A stretch of 60,108 nt of DNA, from contig JAAETI010000866.1 in assembly GCA_024228555.1 (NCBI GenBank), positions 1-60,108 of the forward strand, in the 5' to 3' direction. A program made the translations under genes and the position numbers. The notes beneath the pieces are model-generated. The model searched no databases, was not told where the DNA came from, and saw nothing but the letters and a program-made list of their open reading frames with translations. Of this stretch, positions 8,345-17,047 are shown piece by piece (the first letter of the stretch is position 1; each line of letters opens with the position of its first letter). This stretch comes from a bacterium. Its GTDB lineage: Bacteria > Actinomycetota > Acidimicrobiia > Spongiisociales > UBA5794.

Positions 8345-10908
8345 GGAAACAGGACAAGCGTCCCGTCCGATCCGGCTTCCACTGCTTCCCTTTCCCACAA
8401 CATGGGCAGATAGGCCCCACTCGCCCACAGTTCGACCATGTCTTGGTAGTGCGAGCTGTAGGCATGGCCAGACTGGCCGGTGGTGTGGATAGCCACGGAG
8501 TTACCGAGATCCCCGAGATCGACGATCATCCGCATCGAAGGAACCCAGGTCACCTCGTACCCTTTATCGGCGTAGTAGCCGACGGCGTTGACCAGGTCGG
8601 TACCCCCACCAACGGGATAGGGACCACGGTTGAAACGACCCTCGATCACGCCCACTCCCGACTCCCCAAGTGTTTCATTGCGGAACACCGCTCCGTGCAA
8701 CGCTCCCCACTCCCAATCGTCAGGCGAGTCTCCCAACAGACCCTCGACCTCATCCACTGCTGCCACAAACGCTGCCTTCAAGATGGTGTCGCGCGACTCG
8801 ACCTCTGCGGTTGTCCGGTCATCCCAAAAACGTAGATCGGGAAACGCAAGCATCCCTTCGATCGCCAACGACCACCGCGACCCACCCGCCGGCCACAAGT
8901 CCTCGAGAAGATCGTCGTGGAAGGTCAAGCGGAGCAAGTTGCTCCACACCGCCTCGAAGACGGCGGCACCGGCAGAGTCGGAATCGTTGAAGAGGTCCCA
9001 TTCCTCCAGCAGCTCCTGGGCACGCACCACCGCTTCGTCCTCGCCGTCGAGACTCACGTCGAGAAGCCACGGCACCAGCCGGGCCGCGTGCCGGTTGTAG
9101 TTGTCAAACTGCATCACAGAAACATCATCCATGTCAATCGTCGAGTCAGCCTCGATCATCTCGACAATCCGGAAGGCGCGATCGCCGTAGTTCCAGTCCC
9201 TGGTGATCGGATAGGGGTAACTGTCATCGACAACGGGGTTGTTGGCGGTTGCGATGTAGCCCTCAGGCGGATTCAACACCGACGGGAGCTCGGCAAAGGG
9301 GATGTACCCGTCCCATTCGTACTCATCGGTCCAACCGGGCACCGGAAGCCGCCCGTCCCAGTTCTTTCGAATCGGAATCTTGCCGGGGGCCTGATAGCCG
9401 ATGTTCCCATCGACATCGGCATAGATGATGTTCTGAGCGGGCACCTCGAACAAGCGCAAAGCATCGCGGAACTGGTCGAAGTTCTGGGCCAAGTTCAATC
9501 CGAGCGCGGCGTCTACAATCGCCGGGCTCTCGTCCAACGCCGTCCAGCGGAGTGCAACTGCGTACTCCTCCGGCAGCGGAACACCCGATTCGTCGGTGAA
9601 GTCCTCGAGTATCCCGTAGTCATCAGAGATGATCGGACCGTGCCTCGTCACCCGTACGGTCACCTCCTCGGGCTCGCTACCGGCAACCTCGATTGTCTCG
9701 GTGCGTACCTCCATGTCCACCCAGCTGCCGTTGACCTCGTACTGGAACGGGTTGTCCGGATTGACTCGTTCTATGTAGAGGTCCATGACGTCAGGCCCGA
9801 GGTTGGTGAATCCCCAAGCGATCTTGTCGTTGTGGCCGATGATGACCCCCGGCATCCCCGCAAAAGAGAATCCGGTCACGTCGAGCGAACAATCAGCTGT
9901 CTTCGGTGCACAGTGCAGAGACACCTGGTGCCATATGGACGGCATCCGAATACCGAGGTGCGGATCGTTGGCCAGGATCGGGGCACCTGTGGCACTCCGC
10001 TGTGGACCGATGACCCAGCTATTGGAGCCGATGCCAACTCCCCCGCCTCCCGTGACGGTATCGGCACGTGCGATATTGTCGAGCGTGTTGCGAATCGTTT
10101 GCAACGCGTTCACTGGTGGCGGATTCAACATCGGGCCGCTGACCCGCGGCTCCGCGTTGCCGACGATTACCGGATGATCCTCAGGGTACGCCGGGTACAG
10201 AAGCGAGACCTCCGCCGCAGTGAAGTCATCCAGCAATAACGCCCTTGCGATCTCGTTGTCCATGTTGCCGCGCAGATCCCAGGCCATCACCTTGCCCCAG
10301 ACGATCGAGTCGACGACGGTCCACGGCTCTGGTGTGTAGTTGTGGTTGCCCAGTTCCAGGACGGTGTACTCGAAACCAAGCTCAGCAGGTGATCGGTCCG
10401 TGATGTAGGCGTTCACGCCGGCGGCATAGCCGTCTAAGGCCTCCCGGCCCGGTGCCGTCGCTTCCTGATACTGGTCGGCAGCAAGCGCTTCCCATCCCAT
10501 GGTGCGCAAAAATGCATCGGTCTCCACCTGTCCCGAGCCAAACATGGCAGACAATTCGCCCACCCCAATGTGCCGCCATGTGTCCATCTGCCAGAAGCGA
10601 TCCTGGGCGTGCACGTAGCCTTGGGCAAAGAAGAGATCATGTGGGCTCGTCGCATAGATGTGGGGAATGCCGAATTCGTCACGGACGATCTGAATCTCGC
10701 CATCCAGACCAGCGATGACTACCTCGCCACTCGTCGCGGGGAGAGGACGTCGTGTCGACCAGAACAGGAACATGGCGAGCACCGCCAGCCCCAAACCGAC
10801 CACGATTCCCAACCACTTGAGTGCGACCCGGGTGCGATGGAACCTGCGCCGCTCACTCGAAGGGTCATCGAACTTGTCGTCAAACAGGATGTCGGATTCG
10901 GAAGTCAC
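8341..10908 (-). CDS. Penicillin acylase-family N-terminal nucleophile hydrolase
   Basis: The protein is about 855 aa if translation starts at GTG 10908. The reading frame is open further upstream to 11058 but would cross the divergent bpa start, so the exact start is uncertain. A single membrane anchor lies near the N-terminus (WLGIVVGLGLAVLAMFLFW). The alpha-chain motif is F-A-Q-G-Y-V-H-A-Q-D-R-F-W-Q-M. The autoprocessing site is G-S-N-S-W-V-I-G, where the serine becomes the N-terminal nucleophile, followed by N-D-P-H-L-G. Such enzymes cleave amide bonds of penicillins, acyl-homoserine lactones or cyclic lipopeptides; the substrate here cannot be predicted. The anchor places it on the outer face of the membrane. 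Confidence 0.88.
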   Translation of the reverse strand: MTSESDILFDDKFDDPSSERRRFHRTRVALKWLGIVVGLGLAVLAMFLFWSTRRPLPATSGEVVIAGLDGEIQIVRDEFGIPHIYATSPHDLFFAQGYVHAQDRFWQMDTWRHIGVGELSAMFGSGQVETDAFLRTMGWEALAADQYQEATAPGREALDGYAAGVNAYITDRSPAELGFEYTVLELGNHNYTPEPWTVVDSIVWGKVMAWDLRGNMDNEIARALLLDDFTAAEVSLLYPAYPEDHPVIVGNAEPRVSGPMLNPPPVNALQTIRNTLDNIARADTVTGGGGVGIGSNSWVIGPQRSATGAPILANDPHLGIRMPSIWHQVSLHCAPKTADCSLDVTGFSFAGMPGVIIGHNDKIAWGFTNLGPDVMDLYIERVNPDNPFQYEVNGSWVDMEVRTETIEVAGSEPEEVTVRVTRHGPIISDDYGILEDFTDESGVPLPEEYAVALRWTALDESPAIVDAALGLNLAQNFDQFRDALRLFEVPAQNIIYADVDGNIGYQAPGKIPIRKNWDGRLPVPGWTDEYEWDGYIPFAELPSVLNPPEGYIATANNPVVDDSYPYPITRDWNYGDRAFRIVEMIEADSTIDMDDVSVMQFDNYNRHAARLVPWLLDVSLDGEDEAVVRAQELLEEWDLFNDSDSAGAAVFEAVWSNLLRLTFHDDLLEDLWPAGGSRWSLAIEGMLAFPDLRFWDDRTTAEVESRDTILKAAFVAAVDEVEGLLGDSPDDWEWGALHGAVFRNETLGESGVGVIEGRFNRGPYPVGGGTDLVNAVGYYADKGYEVTWVPSMRMIVDLGDLGNSVAIHTTGQSGHAYSSHYQDMVELWASGAYLPMLWEREAVEAGSDGTLVLFP

Positions 10909-10980
10909 CAGACGAGCGTACTCAGGAGCCTCGCTGGATTCCACTAGAGCCGAGATGGCAACCACCACCGCCCATCGGCG

Positions 10981-10992
10981 TATGATTTGGGT
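10981..10992 (+). promoter_or_regulatory. Candidate -10 element for a leaderless bpa transcript
   Basis: TATGAT at 10981-10986 lies only six bases before the bpa ATG (10993), which has no Shine-Dalgarno. A start site at about the A of ATG would make a leaderless mRNA, which is common in actinobacteria. No good -35 hexamer was seen at 17-bp spacing (GCAACC). Confidence 0.45.
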
Positions 10993-11502
10993 ATGACGAC
11001 ACATGACGAAACCACTGAGAACGAGCAGCATCCACCTGAGCTTCCTCTGCAGGCCCAAGTTGTGGATCTCGATGAACCGATCGAGACTCAGGAGGACAGC
11101 GGCAGCTTCATCACCGAGCCCTCGAAGCTGATCCGGATTGCATCAATGACACGGGCCATGCTCGAAGAAGTGCGCCAGGCGGATCTTGACGAGCCGGGGC
11201 GGCGTCGCCTTGGCGAGATCTACACCAACTCGCTCGACCAACTGCGGGAATCACTGAGCGAGGACCTCCAGGAGGAACTGGAGTCGATCTTCCAACCGCT
11301 TCACAAAGAGACCTCCTCTGAGTCGGAGTTACGGATTGTTCAGGCGCAACTCGTTGGCTGGCTCGAGGGGCTCTTCCACGGGATCCAAGCCTCGCTCTTC
11401 AGCCAGCAGGCAGCGGCTGCAGCCCAACTCGACGAGATGCGCAGCCGGCGTGCGCTCGAAGCAGCAACCGACGAACCCGGCGGCCCCGGGCAGTACCTCT
11501 AG
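10993..11502 (+). CDS. bpa: Bacterial proteasome activator (Bpa/PafE family)
   Basis: The gene encodes 169 aa from ATG 10993. The central part is helical and acidic (LIRIASMTRAMLEEVRQADL, then GRRRLGEIYTNSLDQLRESL), and the last four residues are G-Q-Y-L. In mycobacterial Bpa/PafE this C-terminal motif docks into pockets of the proteasome alpha ring, and the helical bundle forms a dodecameric ring that lets unfolded proteins enter without ATP. Finding it implies that this genome encodes a 20S proteasome elsewhere. It is divergent from the acylase gene and convergent with the PPDK-like gene, separated from the latter by a hairpin. Identification rests on the overall DUF2587-like pattern plus the GQYL tail. 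Confidence 0.88.
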   Translation: MTTHDETTENEQHPPELPLQAQVVDLDEPIETQEDSGSFITEPSKLIRIASMTRAMLEEVRQADLDEPGRRRLGEIYTNSLDQLRESLSEDLQEELESIFQPLHKETSSESELRIVQAQLVGWLEGLFHGIQASLFSQQAAAAAQLDEMRSRRALEAATDEPGGPGQYL

Positions 11503-11508
11503 TGGTGT

Positions 11509-11545
11509 GTCGCACAAATAGCGCCACGGTGACTATTTCTGCGAC
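11509..11545. terminator. Hairpin between convergent bpa and PPDK-like genes
   Basis: A 13-bp stem with one mismatch (11509-11521 with 11533-11545) and an 11-base loop lies between the two stop codons. The stem contains AAATAG/CTATTT, but there is no long T-tract, so termination strength is uncertain. Confidence 0.6.
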
Positions 11546-11551
11546 GTACCG

Positions 11552-14119
11552 CTAGGGATAATCCAGGGCAGCCTGAGCCGCGGCGAGACGGGCAATCGGC
11601 AGTCGGGGCGGACTGCACGAGACATAGTCGACTCCCCAGCGGTGGAAGTAGCCGATCGAGATCGGATCACCCCCGTGTTCACCGCACACGCCGATCTCCA
11701 ACCCGGGATTGGCCTCCCGCCCTGCAATGATGGCCTGCTTGATCAACCCACCCACACCAATCGGGTCGATCTGCTGAAACGGATTCACCGGCATCAGACC
11801 TTGCTCGACGTAGGAACGTAGGAAGGCCTCCTCCGCATCGTCCCGACTCAACCCCATCGTCGTCTGGGTCAAATCATTCGTACCGAATGAGAAGAAATCT
11901 GACTCGAGCGCCAGGTCACCCGCCATGAGCGCAGCTCGGGGCAACTCGATCATCGTGCCGATCGCAACCTCGAGAAGCCGACCTGCCGAATGGACCTCTT
12001 CTTCGATCATGTCTCTGACCAGGTGCAGTTCCTCGACGGAGCTCACCAGCGGGACCATGATCTCGAGACGAGGATCCCCTCCCGCGTCGAGGCGTCGTCG
12101 CACCGCCTCCAAAGCTGCCAACACCTGCACGCGGTAGATCTCCGGAATCACCACAGCCAGCCGCACTCCGCGAAGTCCCAGCATCGGATTGACTTCGGAC
12201 CACTGCTCAATCGCGGCTTCGAGGCGCTCCAGATCGTCGACAGGTTCGCCGGCCACGCGCCGCTCGGTAATCGCGGCCTCTACATCTATCCGCGACGGTA
12301 AGAACTCATGGACAGGTGGATCCAGCAACCGCACCACAACCGGTGTTCCATCCATCGACTCCAAGAGTTCCTCAAAGTCCTCAACCTGCAGACTCTCCAG
12401 CTCCTCCAGCGCATCATCCCTGCCTTCCTCAGACAAAAGGATGCGACGGACTACCGCCAGCCGCTCACCGTGGAACATGTACTCAGTCCGTGCCAAACCA
12501 ATTCCTTCAGCTCCAGCCGTCCGCGCCCCTATCGCCGCCCGGGCCGTGTCTGCGTTGGCCCACACCCCAAGTCGACGCACCTCGTCAGCCCAGCCCAGGA
12601 GACGATCCAGGTAGGCGCCGGCCGCCGGTGCGGCGATGGGCAGGCGTCCTGCAAAGACCTCTCCGGTGACTCCGTCAATCGTGACTATGTCGCCGGCGTC
12701 GAACGTACGATCACCGAATCGGATCGAGCTCGGACCAACGACAACATCGGCGACACCAGTCACGGAAGGAGTTCCGGCTCCACGGGCGGCAACTGCAGCG
12801 TGCGAAGTACCTCCTCCATGGCTCGTTATCAAGCCGCATGCCGAGACCACGCCATCCAGATCACGCGGCAGGACTTCGCGCACCACGAGAATCGCCCTCG
12901 TTCCGGATTCAGCTGCCGCGATGGCTGCATCGGCAGAGAACACCAACGGCCCCGCGGCAGCGCCGGGGGAAGCCGGAGTGCCCGTCGCTATCGGTTCGGT
13001 CAGCGGAGGCCCGTCGAGACGAGGGTGCAGCATCCCCGCCAAGGTCTCGGGATCGACGCTGCGTAACGCATCGGCAGGTTCGATCATCCCCTCGTCGACA
13101 AGGTCAACCGCACAGCGCACCGCAGCTTCGGCCGTCCGATCGGCAGGCCGTGCTTCGATCACCCATAGTTGACCGCGTTCACGAACAAAGTCGAGCCGCA
13201 CCATGTCGCGACGTTCGGATTCCAACCGAGTAGTCGCATCAACAACCACGCCGAAAGCCACCGGGTCGATCTGCTGAAGGGAATCAAGACCCGGGTATCC
13301 AGTTTGGGATTGAGGACGGCTGATACTGGGCGTGTAGACACCGGTGAGACCAGGAGAGCCGTCGCCGGGGTCGCGACTGAACGCCACACCGGCCCCGGAA
13401 TCGGTATCCGTCTCGCCGAAGATCATCGGGTGCACAACTATGCCCATGCCGTCGTCGTCGTCAATGCCTTTGGCGCGCCGGAAGCGGCGCGCCTCGAGAG
13501 TGTTCCACGAAGCAAAGACCGCTTCGATTCCCTCGAGTACCTGGCCGTTGACATCCTGCGGGATGGGTCGCTGCGACTCATCGACGACGAGTGCCTCGTA
13601 GGCGTCACAGATAGAGGTGAGATCATCTTCGCCCCAGCTCGAACGTGGTGCCGGACCGACCACTTCGGCGACAACACCGGTATATCGAGCCGGCGACAAC
13701 CCCCGCAGCCGTCCCATCGCTTTGAGAAACCCCAGGCGAGCGGTCACGGCCAAGCGTTGCCCGCCCCAAACCGCCAGTTCGGCAAGTGCTGTGTGTGTCG
13801 TACCGAGATAGAGGGCTGAGTTGAAGACCGCAGGCATCTCCCTCGCCGGGCTCGATCGCACCGAGAACAAGACGGGTCGCCTCGACCCAACTGCGTGGAA
13901 CGCGGCCACACTGCGATCAAGTGCGGCCTCTATCTCTTCCCATGCAGGCGCCGGCACATCACCCGTCTCGAGAAAGCGACGGCAGACAACATCCGTCACC
14001 GCAAAACCCGGCGGGACCGGCACTCCCAGGGCTGCCATCTCGCTCAGAGCCCGTGCTCTGGCCCCAACTCGGTCGGCGAGATCTCCTAGATCCTGGCCGA
14101 AGTCACAAACGAACTTCAC
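11552..14119 (-). CDS. Pyruvate phosphate dikinase-like protein with divergent N-terminal domain
   Basis: This 855-aa protein has the three-domain PPDK order: N-terminal nucleotide domain, central phosphohistidine domain and C-terminal PEP/pyruvate barrel. The swivelling domain keeps T-S-H-G-G-G-T-S-H-A-A-V-A with its phosphohistidine. The C-terminal barrel keeps G-I-G-L-A-R-T-E-Y-M-F, P-M-L-G-L-R-G, F-S-F-G-T-N-D-L-T-Q-T and C-G-E-H-G-G-D-P. The N-terminal domain is unusual. The Gly-Gly-Lys segment before A-L-S-E-M reads G-A-R-A-R, the M-P-G-M-M-D-T motif reads M-P-A-V-F-N-S, and the E-F-L-x-x-A-Q-G-E-D region expected after S-G-A-G-V-A-F-S-R-D-P is replaced. It may have altered or lost ATP/Pi chemistry; true PPDK interconverts pyruvate and PEP. 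It is divergent from whiB. Confidence 0.85.
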   Translation of the reverse strand: MKFVCDFGQDLGDLADRVGARARALSEMAALGVPVPPGFAVTDVVCRRFLETGDVPAPAWEEIEAALDRSVAAFHAVGSRRPVLFSVRSSPAREMPAVFNSALYLGTTHTALAELAVWGGQRLAVTARLGFLKAMGRLRGLSPARYTGVVAEVVGPAPRSSWGEDDLTSICDAYEALVVDESQRPIPQDVNGQVLEGIEAVFASWNTLEARRFRRAKGIDDDDGMGIVVHPMIFGETDTDSGAGVAFSRDPGDGSPGLTGVYTPSISRPQSQTGYPGLDSLQQIDPVAFGVVVDATTRLESERRDMVRLDFVRERGQLWVIEARPADRTAEAAVRCAVDLVDEGMIEPADALRSVDPETLAGMLHPRLDGPPLTEPIATGTPASPGAAAGPLVFSADAAIAAAESGTRAILVVREVLPRDLDGVVSACGLITSHGGGTSHAAVAARGAGTPSVTGVADVVVGPSSIRFGDRTFDAGDIVTIDGVTGEVFAGRLPIAAPAAGAYLDRLLGWADEVRRLGVWANADTARAAIGARTAGAEGIGLARTEYMFHGERLAVVRRILLSEEGRDDALEELESLQVEDFEELLESMDGTPVVVRLLDPPVHEFLPSRIDVEAAITERRVAGEPVDDLERLEAAIEQWSEVNPMLGLRGVRLAVVIPEIYRVQVLAALEAVRRRLDAGGDPRLEIMVPLVSSVEELHLVRDMIEEEVHSAGRLLEVAIGTMIELPRAALMAGDLALESDFFSFGTNDLTQTTMGLSRDDAEEAFLRSYVEQGLMPVNPFQQIDPIGVGGLIKQAIIAGREANPGLEIGVCGEHGGDPISIGYFHRWGVDYVSCSPPRLPIARLAAAQAALDYP

Positions 14120-14298
14120 TGCTGCTGACCTTCAATCCAAAGTCCCATTTCTCTCCGAGCTACATGAACAGAACGTGAAAATGGCTTGACCAGGGCCAAT
14201 CGCTGGTGCATTATCCCTACTCACTCTGGTCAACGGAATAAATAGTTCTCCAGTATGCGTTGAACAGGGTACTTGCGCCCGTAGAAGGGGGTGGACAA

Positions 14299-14586
14299 AT
14301 GGTTATGGCACTAGAAGGACAGATCTGGGAGCCCGAGCATGAATGGCGAGATGATTCCGCCTGTGCCGGCACTGACGCCGACGTGTTCTTTCCTCCCAGC
14401 GAGGATGAGTCCCTGGCCATGGCTGCCAAGAAGATCTGCGGTTTGTGCCCGGTGCAGGAGCAGTGTCTCCAATATGCACTAGCCACCAACCAGACCGAAG
14501 GGGTTTGGGGTGGCATGAGCTCTGGCGATCGGCGACGTCTCCGTCGCCGGATGCGTGACCGCGACCGCCGCAAGCGAGCTAGCTGA
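14299..14586 (+). CDS. WhiB-family iron-sulfur transcription factor
   Basis: I chose ATG 14299 because a G-rich ribosome site (AAGGGGGTGG) ends a few bases upstream; this gives 95 aa. Four cysteines bind the [4Fe-4S] cluster in the standard spacing: C22, C47, C50 and C56 (C-x24-C-x2-C-x5-C). They are followed by the G-V-W-G-G turn at residues 68-72 and a strongly basic C-terminal tail (RRRLRRRMRDRDRRKR) for DNA contact. WhiB proteins act with the primary sigma factor in actinobacteria, in redox sensing or development. The upstream 180-bp divergent space with the PPDK-like gene holds its promoter. The stop overlaps the end of the opposite-strand TIGR03086 gene by 8 bases. Confidence 0.95.
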   Translation: MVMALEGQIWEPEHEWRDDSACAGTDADVFFPPSEDESLAMAAKKICGLCPVQEQCLQYALATNQTEGVWGGMSSGDRRRLRRRMRDRDRRKRAS

Positions 14587-15100
14587 TCTTCCTCCCCAGG
14601 AACGACACCAGCTCCTCTAGCTGAGTCGCGTCATCCGCCACCGGCTGTTCCTGTGCAAACATCCCAGGCGCCCGTAGGGTCTCTTCAGAGAAGGACCGTG
14701 CCACTTCCAACACGGCTTCGGCTTGCGCATCGCTCATCGGTATTTCGTGACCCAGCGCACCACCCAGATCCCAAGCATGGCCTGCTGTCTCGATTATCAG
14801 GTAGGCGACCAGGCGTTCGCCAAGCTCTTGACCCCACGGCATCCCGTAGCTGTTGGTCAGCGCCGACGGCTCTCCCCACGCGATCAGTGACTCAGCGATG
14901 ATCTCATCGAACCGCACCACAACGCCGGTGACGTTGACGTTGACCTTGGCATCCAGATCGAGGTCATGACCAGCGGCCAGTTGCGAGAACTGATGCACTC
15001 CGCTGCAGACATGCTCAACGAGATCCGATACGGCAAAGCCATCAAGAGCAGTCGGCCGATCCCAATCATCAGCCCAGATTCCGGCGATCAGCTCACGCAT
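14579..15100 (-). CDS. TIGR03086-family protein (DinB-like, maleylpyruvate isomerase-type metal-binding fold)
   Basis: The 173-aa ORF shows the family pattern: G-F-A-V-S-D-L-V-E-H-V near residue 21, Y-L-I-I-E-T-A-G-H-A-W-D-L-G near residue 100, and P-V-A-D-D-A-T-Q-L-E-E-L near the C-terminus. Histidines H30 and H107 are candidate metal ligands. Related actinobacterial proteins are mycothiol-dependent or of unknown activity. The annotated ATG 15100 may be internal: the same frame upstream reads N-P-L-D-L-L-E-Q-S-F-G-V, which resembles the family N-terminus, but no ATG, GTG or TTG starts it, and only a CTG is available near the cyclophilin stop. Function is unknown. Confidence 0.75.
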   Translation of the reverse strand: MRELIAGIWADDWDRPTALDGFAVSDLVEHVCSGVHQFSQLAAGHDLDLDAKVNVNVTGVVVRFDEIIAESLIAWGEPSALTNSYGMPWGQELGERLVAYLIIETAGHAWDLGGALGHEIPMSDAQAEAVLEVARSFSEETLRAPGMFAQEQPVADDATQLEELVSFLGRKIS

Positions 15101-15159
15101 GACCCCAAATGACTGCTCCAGCAGATCAAGGGGGTTTCCGTTGTGCGAGATGCTGCGGC

Positions 15160-15666
15160 TCAGCTCTCGGTCACCGTCACTGAGTCGATCACACAGTCCT
15201 CATGCGGCCGATCCTGGGCGCCGGTTGGGGTTGCCGCAATCGAATCCACAGCATCGAGGCCTTCGGTTACCTGTCCAAAGATGTTGTAGGAATGGGGGAG
15301 GCCAACATCGGTGTGGCAGATGAAGAATTGCGAACCGTTGGTGTTGGGCCCGGCGTTGGCCATCGCAACTGTTCCCCGGCTGTATTTCCCGGAACCCTCG
15401 AGTTCGTCACGGAACTTGTAGCCAGGTCCGCCCATGCCGGTGCCGGTAGGGTCGCCGCCCTGAATCATGAAGTTCGGGATGACACGGTGGAAGATGACCC
15501 CGTCGTAGAACCCTTCACGGGCCAAGAACACAAAGTTGTTGACAGACATTGGTGACTTCGCTGCATCGAATTCAATGGAGATGTCGCCGTGGTTGGTGTG
15601 CAGCGTGGCCGCATAGGTCTTGGCGAGATCGATCGTTATCTCGGGCTGTGCGTCGTACTGAGCCAT
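15160..15666 (-). CDS. Cyclophilin-type peptidyl-prolyl isomerase
   Basis: This 168-aa cytoplasmic cyclophilin catalyses cis-trans isomerisation of proline bonds. The active site is F-H-R-V-I-P-N-F-M-I-Q-G-G-D-P, with the catalytic Arg and Gln, followed by A-N-A-G-P-N-T-N-G-S-Q-F-F-I-C. It lacks a signal peptide. AGGAG lies about six bases before the ATG. The TIGR03086 gene follows on the same strand after a short gap, and the two may be co-transcribed. The pattern is diagnostic and the length is typical for bacterial PpiB-like proteins. Confidence 0.96.
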   Translation of the reverse strand: MAQYDAQPEITIDLAKTYAATLHTNHGDISIEFDAAKSPMSVNNFVFLAREGFYDGVIFHRVIPNFMIQGGDPTGTGMGGPGYKFRDELEGSGKYSRGTVAMANAGPNTNGSQFFICHTDVGLPHSYNIFGQVTEGLDAVDSIAATPTGAQDRPHEDCVIDSVTVTES

Positions 15667-15718
15667 TGGTCACTCCTGTGTGATGGTGAGTTGAGGGTAA
15701 TGCGAGGCTCGGCGGGAG

Positions 15719-16948
15719 CTAGCGCCTTCTTCTTCCGCGGGACATCGGATGAGATCTCTTGCCGCGGAACGGTGCCATCTCGGGGTCCGGCTTCCACGAA
15801 GCCAAATCTGATACCCGCTCGTCGTTTGAGAACATCTTGACGATCGGCACGTTGAGACCGGCACGGCGCTGGATGCCGAGCACCTCGTTGACCTGATCCC
15901 ATTCGACAAACGTAACCACAAGACCCGACTCGCCTGCTCTCGCAGTTCTGCCCGAGCGATGCAGGTAGGTCTTGGGGTCGTCCGGCGGATCATAGTGAAC
16001 GACGACATCAACGTCGTCGATATGCAGGCCTCGAGCCGCGACGTTGGTGGCGACGAGCACTGGGTTGTCTCCAGAAGCGAAACCGGCCATGGCCTTGTCT
16101 CGTTGTCTTTGCTGCAGATCGCCGTGGATGGCCCTGGCCTCGACACCGATCTCCTGGAGCTTGCGGGCCACCCGGTCACACTCCGCCTTGGTGCGCACGA
16201 ACAGCAGGATGCGTCCGGAGACCTTGGAGATTGCGGCAGCCATCTTGACCTTGTCCATGTGATGGACCTTGAGGAAGCGATGTTCCATCGTGTCGATCGT
16301 GTCGCCATCCGGTTCGGTGTCGTGGCGGACCGGCTGATCCATGTAGGCGCTGACAAGCGAACCGACCTGGCCGTCAAGCGTTGCCGAAAACAGATAAGTC
16401 TGATGTTCGGTGGAGATCCCACTCATGATCCGACGCACCTGCGGCAGGAAACCCATGTCGGCCATTTGATCGGCTTCGTCGATGGCGACGGTCCGCACGT
16501 CATCCAAGAGCAGCTCTTTGCGCTCGATGAGATCGATGAGACGGCCCGGCGTCGCAATCACGATCTCGACCCCGCGCCGCAGCGCCTTGGTCTGCTCCCC
16601 CATTGGTGCTCCGCCGTAAACGGCAGCCGTGGTGAACCCGCGCACCCCGGCCAGCGGCTCTAGAACATTGGTCACTTGGCGCGCCAGCTCTCGCGTCGGC
16701 ACCAGGACAAGTGCCAGGGGTTTCTTCACCTGGGCACGGTCGAGCTGTTGCACAATCGGGAGCCCAAAGGCCAACGTCTTGCCCGACCCGGTGTTCGCCT
16801 TCCCACACACATCCTTGCCGGCAAGGGCATCGGGAATGGTCAACAGCTGGATAGGAAATGGAGCGTCTATGCCTTGCGAAGCGAGAGCGGCGGTCAGATC
16901 AGGTTCGATGCCGATCGACTCGAACGAGACGTTGTTGGCGTTGGTCAT
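15719..16948 (-). CDS. DEAD-box ATP-dependent RNA helicase
   Basis: I chose ATG 16948 (MTNANNVSFESIGI; GGAAG seven bases upstream), which gives 409 aa. The frame is open to 17002, but the extra 18 residues look non-coding. All helicase motifs are present: F-x-x-x-G-I with the Q motif P-F-P-I-Q, motif I A-N-T-G-S-G-K-T, P-T-R-E-L-A, D-E-A-D, S-A-T, and R-S-G-R-T-A-R-A-G. There is a short basic C-terminal tail (RGKRSHPMSRGRRRR) but no long RNA-binding extension, so it is a minimal RhlE/DeaD-type helicase for RNA remodelling. Confidence 0.96.
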   Translation of the reverse strand: MTNANNVSFESIGIEPDLTAALASQGIDAPFPIQLLTIPDALAGKDVCGKANTGSGKTLAFGLPIVQQLDRAQVKKPLALVLVPTRELARQVTNVLEPLAGVRGFTTAAVYGGAPMGEQTKALRRGVEIVIATPGRLIDLIERKELLLDDVRTVAIDEADQMADMGFLPQVRRIMSGISTEHQTYLFSATLDGQVGSLVSAYMDQPVRHDTEPDGDTIDTMEHRFLKVHHMDKVKMAAAISKVSGRILLFVRTKAECDRVARKLQEIGVEARAIHGDLQQRQRDKAMAGFASGDNPVLVATNVAARGLHIDDVDVVVHYDPPDDPKTYLHRSGRTARAGESGLVVTFVEWDQVNEVLGIQRRAGLNVPIVKMFSNDERVSDLASWKPDPEMAPFRGKRSHPMSRGRRRR

Positions 16949-17047
16949 CAGGGCTTCCGGATAGAGGTAGGGGCGAAGAAATGGGCCCGCACATAACCCC
17001 AACCTAGTCGGAGGTTGATGGAAGCTGGCCGTTTCAGCCAGCTACGG

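Noticed and set aside
8917-10239. 440-codon + strand ORF antisense to the acylase gene
   Set aside because: No family motif; it mirrors the codon pattern of the penicillin acylase, whose catalytic motifs are clear.
12308-13066. 252-codon + strand ORF within the PPDK-like gene
   Set aside because: Antisense shadow of a gene with strong motifs.
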